Shown here piece after piece: positions 59,129 to 64,000 of a DNA stretch of 64,000 bases. Position 1 is the first letter of the stretch; every line of letters starts with the position of its first letter. The translations under genes were made by a program, and so were the position numbers. The DNA is from Rothia sp035916755 (GTDB lineage Bacteria; Actinomycetota; Actinomycetes; Actinomycetales; Micrococcaceae). The notes beneath the pieces are model-generated. The model did no database searches. It saw only the letters and a program-made list of their open reading frames with translations, and was not told where the DNA came from. Location of the stretch: positions 62,001 through 126,000 of the forward strand of contig NZ_JAYWIX010000003.1 of assembly GCF_035916755.1 (NCBI RefSeq), given 5' to 3'.

Positions 59129-60121
59129 CTAGGCCGGGGAGGAAACCAGGCTAAGCCACTGGCAAACCACCAGGTCTTCGGGAGTGACGGGTATACCCTC
59201 GTCCCCCTCTGACCAGAAACTGCGGTGGGCTCTCCACCATTCGTCCCAGGTAGCAAAGCCTTCGCCTTCGGCCCGAATGAAGTCATCGGTAACGTCCTGG
59301 GCTTGCATCACATCAACCCGGCTTGTTTCGAGCAGGCAGACGGGCCTACCTGCAGAATCAACCACCAGTTCCCTCTGCCCAAGGGTGGGCAGAGCCTCAC
59401 CCGCATCTACATAGTGCCGGTGAAGGGAAGAGGTTGCCGTCTTCTGACCGCTAATAAGCGCTCTTACCAGCTGGTCTCTGAGTGAGCCGGGCTCACCGTA
59501 CTCCCCTACCGCATCTGCCACAGGCAGGCTAAAGCCCTCTCGTAGGTGTTCGGGCAGGGCAGCCAGCCAGGCCAGGGTGCGTTCAATCACCAGTTCAGTC
59601 TGCTCGGGTGCATAGGTAGGCCAGCTGGAATCAGTAAAAAGATGGTCAGCTCCCTTGTAGAGGTCATAATGGGCAGTGGCCGATGCCCGGGTGTAGGTGA
59701 GCGCAGCCGGGGCGTCCTCAGCGAACCAGGTATCTGCATCCCCACCGTAAATTGCTACCGGAAAGGAATCTGGTAGGGCACCTGGCAGGCAGGCGGGGTC
59801 GACGAAACCTTCAAGGGCAAGCAGGCCCTGGGTGCGGGCGTCCGTCTGAGCCAGACTCTGAGCGACCATTTCCCCGAGAGACACCCCGGCCACCACAAAG
59901 GGCCCGGTGAGTGCCGCTATGGCAGCCTGTGCCCGGGCCAGTAGCTGCTCGTGGGTGAGCTCCCGGTAAAAGGCCATCCCTTCTTCAAACGTGGTAAAGC
60001 GGTGGCCCTTGTAGAGGTCCGGGGTGAGTACAAGGTGCCCAGCTTGAGCCAGACGGTCAGCGAGCGCACGAACACCGTCGGTCAGGCCTGCCGCGTGGTG
60101 GAAGAGGACGATGGTGGTCAT
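59129..60121 (-). CDS. Dienelactone-hydrolase-like / ASCH-domain fusion
   Basis: 330 residues from ATG 60121 (GAAAGGCCCC upstream). Residues 1-200 are an alpha/beta hydrolase of dienelactone hydrolase type: MTTIVLFHHAAGLTDGVRALADRLAQAG, nucleophile elbow VVAGVSLGEMVAQ (Ser replacing the usual Cys), Asp in YGGDADTWF and His in KGADHLF. Residues 215-325 are an ASCH domain (GEYGEPGSLRDQLVRALISGQKTATSSL, EGEGFATWDEWWRAHRSFW), an RNA- or nucleoside-binding fold. Both halves look complete and the frame is uninterrupted. Confidence 0.85.
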   Translation of the reverse strand: MTTIVLFHHAAGLTDGVRALADRLAQAGHLVLTPDLYKGHRFTTFEEGMAFYRELTHEQLLARAQAAIAALTGPFVVAGVSLGEMVAQSLAQTDARTQGLLALEGFVDPACLPGALPDSFPVAIYGGDADTWFAEDAPAALTYTRASATAHYDLYKGADHLFTDSSWPTYAPEQTELVIERTLAWLAALPEHLREGFSLPVADAVGEYGEPGSLRDQLVRALISGQKTATSSLHRHYVDAGEALPTLGQRELVVDSAGRPVCLLETSRVDVMQAQDVTDDFIRAEGEGFATWDEWWRAHRSFWSEGDEGIPVTPEDLVVCQWLSLVSSPA

Positions 60122-60219
60122 GGGGGCCTTTCCTGGGTGGTCTTTCTCACCATGGTAGCCCACACGGTGCCCACTGCTCCTCAACGGGCCTGTGCGCCGT
60201 AAACTGGGGTAGACCGTCC

Positions 60220-60315
60220 TATAACAACAAGGCTAAAGCAATCCGCTTCACCACACTCACCGCTATTTGCAAGGCTCTAGACTGCGAAATCGGTAAGCTT
60301 CTGACCCTCAAATAA
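60220..60315 (+). pseudogene. XRE-family regulator C-terminal remnant
   Basis: An open end reads YNNKAKAIRFTTLTAICKALDCEIGKLLTLK and stops at TAA 60315. This is the C-terminal half of a YozG-like Cro/C1 helix-turn-helix protein; the first two helices and start are missing. Confidence 0.6.
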
Positions 60316-60463
60316 TAATTTCAGCAACCCACCCTCAATGCAGCACCTCATCTACCCTGTAGAATAGCTAGCAGACATTCACCGGAGGACAGTAGGCCGC
60401 AGCCTAGGGGATCATCGGTCAGGCTTAGCCTGCCCAATATACCGCCTGTTAGATGAAGGTGCC

Positions 60464-60513
60464 GGGTGAGCCCGGGTGTCGCTCAAAAGCGACCCCGCAG
60501 CTCACCCATTTTT
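60464..60513 (+). terminator. Two-part hairpin terminator or attenuator
   Basis: GGGTGAGC (60464-60471) pairs with GCTCACCC (60500-60507), and inside it GTCGCT (60478-60483) pairs with AGCGAC (60488-60493); TTTTT follows. A TAGAAT -10-like box at 60360-60365 precedes it by 100 nt. The transcript between would be a structured leader for the short frame at 60563, or a small RNA. Confidence 0.6.
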
Positions 60514-60562
60514 GTGGGAAAACACCCCGGGGCCGCACCTGACCTAGCCTGAAAGGAACCCC

Positions 60563-60715
60563 GTGACCACCCGCGTCCTCCCATCTATCACCCTTAAAGC
60601 CCTCACCCCCGCCGGCCGTGAAACCTTCATTACCGAGAATCAAAGGTCTTTCAATTACGGTGCTTTAGAAGAGTTCGGCCAGCGCAATGCAGATTTTGAA
60701 GAAGGACGACGCTAA
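60563..60715 (+). pseudogene. Short GNAT-like N-terminal frame
   Basis: GTG 60563 with GAAAGGA upstream encodes 50 residues: ITLKALTPAGRETFITENQ then FNYGALEEFGQRNADFEEG, resembling the start of a GNAT acetyltransferase. It ends where a full-length protein would enter its first core strand. Probable 3'-truncated gene. Confidence 0.45.
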
Positions 60716-60724
60716 TACGGTTGA

Positions 60725-60844
60725 ACTGTTCGGGTAGAGTACTCAGATAAGGAGCAGCTCCACCAGCTCATTAATGTGCAGAAGCTAAGGGCCTACCGGT
60801 ATGGACAGGAGGCGGAGGGCTCTCACTGGCTCGATCTAGTCTAG
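60725..60844 (+). pseudogene. Unidentified C-terminal gene fragment
   Basis: A 39-codon open end (TVRVEYSDKEQLHQLINVQKL, then RAYRYGQEAEGSHWLDLV) ends at TAG 60844, with no start codon of its own. It may be the other end of the same disrupted gene as 60563 or a separate fragment. Confidence 0.3.
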
Positions 60845-60860
60845 AGGGAAGGTCTTATCT

Positions 60861-62234
60861 ATGGTCACCTGGCATGAACTCGATGCCCGCAGCTGGGCGC
60901 AGGCCGCCGCCGAGTACGGGGCTGAGGCTGGCGTCCGTGCATCCTTAGCCCGCATTGAACAGCTCAACCCCCGCTACCGGGCCTTTAACCTGGTACTTGC
61001 AGAGCAGGCTGTGGCCACCGCACGCGCTCTTGATGCCCTGCCAGCTAGCGAGCGCGGCCCCCTGCATGGAGTGCCTGTGGCTATCAAGGACGAGAACGAT
61101 GTGGCAGGTACGGTCACCAGTTTCGGTACGGCCTGTAACAGCACCCCCAAGAGCGCTGATTCGCTCACTGTTAGCCGCCTGCGGCAGGCCGGGGCCATCA
61201 TCATAGGTAAGACCACTATGCCAGCTTTTGGGGCCTTTCCTATTACCAGTTCTGAGGCTTTTGGTATCACCCCTAACCCGCACAATGTGGCCTTTACGGC
61301 TGGGGGTTCTTCGGGTGGGTCTGCGGTGGCTCTTGCTACCGGCATGGTCCCGCTGGCTTTGGGTGGGGACGGTGGTGGTTCGATTCGTATTCCTGCTGAC
61401 CGGTGTGGCCTGGTTGGTTTTAAGCCTGCCCGCGGGGCTGTTCCCACTGCCCCCTATGATCATCTCTGGCATGATTTGGGTACGGCCGGGCCGATTGCCA
61501 GGACGGTGCGCGATGCTGAGCTGATGTACCGCATTATTTCTGGTGCTGCCGGTGGCCCCCGGCAGGTTCCCCAGGCTGGGCGGCCCTTACGGGTCGGTGT
61601 GAGTCTGGCCCCGGCTTCTGCCCTGGCCAGGCTGGATCTGGCCCATTGCCGGGCTATCTGGCAGGCGGCTCAGGCCCTGCGGCAGGCAGGTCACACGGTC
61701 ACCTACCTGCCGGGGCGGCTACCAGACCCTACCTTGCCCTTTATGGTGCAGTTCTTTGCCGGGCTGGGCGATGAAATCCGCGCCCTGGAGAGCACCGATA
61801 GCTTGGAGGGTTTACACCGCCATACCCTGGCCCTGGGTTTTTGGGCGCGTGGCCGAATCTTGCAGGCAGCTAAGGACGCCGGCCGGCGGCTTGGTGCCCG
61901 CCTGGAAGCCACCTACTTTGAGGGCTATGACCTACTGCTTACCCCTACCACAGCTAACCGGCCTCCTGCCGCTGATCAGCTCCAGGGGGTAGGTTGGGGG
62001 GCCGCTGGTTTTGTTCGCGCCATGGTTCAGGCTGTGCCCTCGGCTGTTTACACTCTTCCCTGGAATGTTTCTGGCCACCCGGCCCTAGCTGTACCTGCTG
62101 GCTACGCAGAAGATGGCCTGCCGGTTTCGGTGCAGCTAATTGCACCCTTGAAAAAGCAGGGGCTAGGTGACCTCTTTAGCCTGGGAGCAGACCTACATAG
62201 GAGGTTAGCTGGCCCTGGTTCAGAGGACCCCTAG
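60861..62234 (+). CDS. Amidase (amidase-signature family)
   Basis: 457 residues. VPVAIKDENDVAGTVTSFGT contains the catalytic Lys, and FTAGGSSGGSAVALATGMVPLALGGDGGGSIRIPADRCGLVGFKPARG the amidase signature with the cis-Ser and Ser nucleophile, arranged as in a canonical Ser-cisSer-Lys triad. The C-terminal region WNVSGHPALAVPAGYAEDGLPVSVQLI is also standard. Substrate unknown; not linked to gatC or gatB, so unlikely to be the tRNA amidotransferase subunit. Confidence 0.9.
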   Translation: MVTWHELDARSWAQAAAEYGAEAGVRASLARIEQLNPRYRAFNLVLAEQAVATARALDALPASERGPLHGVPVAIKDENDVAGTVTSFGTACNSTPKSADSLTVSRLRQAGAIIIGKTTMPAFGAFPITSSEAFGITPNPHNVAFTAGGSSGGSAVALATGMVPLALGGDGGGSIRIPADRCGLVGFKPARGAVPTAPYDHLWHDLGTAGPIARTVRDAELMYRIISGAAGGPRQVPQAGRPLRVGVSLAPASALARLDLAHCRAIWQAAQALRQAGHTVTYLPGRLPDPTLPFMVQFFAGLGDEIRALESTDSLEGLHRHTLALGFWARGRILQAAKDAGRRLGARLEATYFEGYDLLLTPTTANRPPAADQLQGVGWGAAGFVRAMVQAVPSAVYTLPWNVSGHPALAVPAGYAEDGLPVSVQLIAPLKKQGLGDLFSLGADLHRRLAGPGSEDP

Positions 62235-62258
62235 CCCCTGCCTGCACCCCTTAGCGGG

Positions 62259-63974
62259 TTAGTTTCCGCTGCGCTGGCGTTGCTCTAGCTCACCGGCAGC
62301 CTGCTGGATGAGCTCCAATAGTTCAGCCTCGGTCATCTGGCTCAGGGGCTTGCCAGCATCAAGGGTGACAGACTCAGCAGAATCTGCCCCGCGGCCCGAG
62401 GACTGGCCGGTCTCGGCGTTGACCACGGTCACCTGACCTTGCGGGGAAATATCAGCCCGGTAGGAGACGGCCTGGCCCTGGCCAATGGAGGCTGCCCAGT
62501 GCCCGTCCTTGGCCGGCAAGATCTCATAGACGCTCATACCCGCAGACCAGCGCGTAGTCCAGGCGTTATCCCCTTGCACACTGGATTCCTTAATAGCGGT
62601 CACCAAGGTGGAAGTTGCGGGTAGGTCCGTTGCCGTGTTGAGGGTCAAGGCAGCCCGGCCCTGGCCGTCCTGAACCGCAGGCACCAGCGACAGGGCCGTA
62701 ATAGACTGTGAAGAACCGCGCGGAGTCAGGGGGGATACATAGCTCATGGCCCCGTCCCCAGCCGATACCATGGTGAACTCCGAAGGGTTCTGGGCATTAG
62801 CGTCCTCAGCGTCTGTATCGGTCAGATCATAACCGTACTTAGAGCCCCACCACTGGGTCAGCGAACCACCGGCGTTGATAGCCTCCCGCTGAATCTTGGC
62901 AAGTGACCGGGGGTAGGTCGGGCCAGCTAAGTCAGCTTCTACCAGCTCAGCGGCAGAGAGCACCTCCATGCCTTCAGGGGTATAAACAGCAGCCCCATTA
63001 GGGACCCTAGTCACCTTCCAGAAGCCCTCATAGCGGTAGAGGGGCACAACCACCACCGGTGAATCCCCCTCACAGTAGCCATAGACATCGCCCTTATTCC
63101 AGTGGGCAAAGGGGGCTCGGGCATGAATAGACCAGGCTAGAGAATACCAGGGCCATGTGGTCTCAAGACGGCGGCCCATCTGCTCAGGAACCGGGCAGAA
63201 AGAAGAAGCAGAAGCCGGAATAGTGCCGGTAGTGGGCATAGTCAAGGTCTGCACAGCCTCATAGCCGCCGGTGCCCAGCACCCCGCGCTCCTTAACTAGC
63301 ACCGTGTAACGGGAGGTTCCCTGCCCGGTGCCGTCCCCAGCCTTAGCCTGGGCGTCCTGGGCAGCAGGAACATAATGAACATCTTCCCGGTCACCGATCA
63401 CATCGCCCTGATCGCGCTGGGCATAGTTATTGGCCACAATCCAGGGGGCCCGGTCAGCAAAGCTGGTTACTGCATCGTCGGTGACGGTATCTGCCGTGTA
63501 GGCTTTAGCTACCACATAGGGGTGAACGGTAAACGTGTACCCCGCCCCGGTCAGGGCCAGCAGGGCAGCGAGCGCAGCTGCACCGGTACGGGGCGGACGG
63601 CCACCTTGAGACTTCTGACGGGGGTTACTGGAACTGCCAACGGGCGGAAGCCCGTCGGGTTTCTTCTGTGTTTTCTTAGCCGGGGTGCCCACCCAGTAGG
63701 CTGCCAGGAAAAGGGGTAAGAGGCAGCCTAGAATGAGCGGGGTGTACACCCGCAAGGCGGTTTCTGCCACAGCCAGTAGGCCCAGCCCGCGGGTCCAGGT
63801 AGCCCAGGCACCGGCAATGATCAGAACAAAAATCAGCAGAGCAACCAAGATGCCTAGGGCACTGGCTTCTTCACCTGAGGTGGTGGCCTGAGCAACCTTT
63901 TTGCCCTGACTGGTTTGAGGGCTCTTGCTAGTTTTCTTCTGCCCGGGGTCTGCCGGGGTGGGCTGATCTGCCAT
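62259..63974 (-). CDS. Large membrane-anchored protein of unknown function
   Basis: 571 residues. A cytosolic Lys/Thr/Gln-rich tail, helices at about 42-62, 72-95 and 131-151, then a large extracytoplasmic region of about 400 residues with SFCPVPEQMGRRLETTWPWYSLAWSIHARAPFAHWNKGDVYGYCEGDSPVVVVPLYRYEG, two cysteines and a C-terminal acidic helix (MTEAELLELIQQAAGELEQRQ). No family recognised. ATG 63974 with AAAGGAGCAG upstream; the gene stands alone at the window edge. Confidence 0.75.
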   Translation of the reverse strand: MADQPTPADPGQKKTSKSPQTSQGKKVAQATTSGEEASALGILVALLIFVLIIAGAWATWTRGLGLLAVAETALRVYTPLILGCLLPLFLAAYWVGTPAKKTQKKPDGLPPVGSSSNPRQKSQGGRPPRTGAAALAALLALTGAGYTFTVHPYVVAKAYTADTVTDDAVTSFADRAPWIVANNYAQRDQGDVIGDREDVHYVPAAQDAQAKAGDGTGQGTSRYTVLVKERGVLGTGGYEAVQTLTMPTTGTIPASASSFCPVPEQMGRRLETTWPWYSLAWSIHARAPFAHWNKGDVYGYCEGDSPVVVVPLYRYEGFWKVTRVPNGAAVYTPEGMEVLSAAELVEADLAGPTYPRSLAKIQREAINAGGSLTQWWGSKYGYDLTDTDAEDANAQNPSEFTMVSAGDGAMSYVSPLTPRGSSQSITALSLVPAVQDGQGRAALTLNTATDLPATSTLVTAIKESSVQGDNAWTTRWSAGMSVYEILPAKDGHWAASIGQGQAVSYRADISPQGQVTVVNAETGQSSGRGADSAESVTLDAGKPLSQMTEAELLELIQQAAGELEQRQRSGN

Positions 63975-64000
63975 TGTCTGCTCCTTTGCTAGTGCTCGCA

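Noticed and set aside
60360..60540. T-box riboswitch
   Set aside because: A terminator and an AGTA-like element are present, but the invariant TGGNACCGCG antiterminator bulge and a clear specifier loop are missing.
1..64000. CRISPR array, tRNA or rRNA genes
   Set aside because: No regularly spaced repeats and no tRNA T-loop/CCA patterns or rRNA motifs were noticed on reading.

Overview
The window looks like a chromosomal segment of a mid- to high-GC Gram-positive actinobacterium, most likely Micrococcaceae and probably Rothia-like. The genus is an inference from gene order and protein style; I ran no search. Supporting signs are the actinobacterial order rpsD, rarA, dtd, aspS, hisS, DUF349 gene, relA, secF-secD-yajC, ruvB-ruvA-ruvC, yebC, then gatD-murT (lipid II amidation), a class Ib nrdHIE/nrdF ribonucleotide reductase locus, a HIT-family gene and thrS, and frequent GTG starts. 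I saw no rRNA, tRNA or CRISPR array.

Layout. 0-24.7 kb is mostly core housekeeping on the minus strand: translation, recombination and repair, the stringent response, Sec export and cell-wall amidation. It is interrupted by two secreted-protein genes (1.1-3.0 kb) and by a two-gene insert at 5.3-6.1 kb lying between perfect 73-bp copies of the aspS terminator. 24.7-34.2 kb is an accessory block between the HIT gene and thrS, which are neighbours in many actinobacteria. It carries flavin oxidoreductases, an FBP (EF-G-binding) protein, acetyltransferases, a Phd/VapC-type toxin-antitoxin pair with a palindromic operator, three STM3941-like membrane genes (one broken), a truncated intradiol dioxygenase, an orphan HicB, a decayed IS with terminal inverted repeats and an AT-rich orphan gene. 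34.2-43.5 kb holds thrS, a frameshifted DUF1648 gene, an orphan DNA methyltransferase, a zinc-sensor-like regulator paired with a metallothionein-like protein, a FAH-family enzyme and an acetyltransferase/lipoate-ligase-like/SRAP operon. 43.6-48.5 kb is the nrd locus, with two NrdR-like boxes and two DnaA-box-like sites upstream of nrdH and a MarR gene inserted between nrdE and nrdF. 48.7-64 kb mixes metabolic, transport and rRNA methylation genes with several eroded remnants.

How the genes work together. The ruvABC, secDF/yajC, gatD/murT, nrdHIE and rlmH/methyltransferase sets are compact, partly overlapping operons. The most interesting accessory unit is 37.9-38.7 kb. A promoter that appears to give a leaderless transcript drives an ArsR-family repressor with a complete SmtB-type alpha-5 zinc site, followed 5 nt later by a 107-residue protein with 20 Cys and 13 His. 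This resembles a co-directional actinobacterial counterpart of the cyanobacterial smtB/smtA locus. At the scale of the whole window, the 9-mer RCGGACGCC recurs at least 20 times on both strands, well above a rough chance expectation. Several genes are interrupted by one-base changes in homopolymers, which may be real decay or sequencing error.
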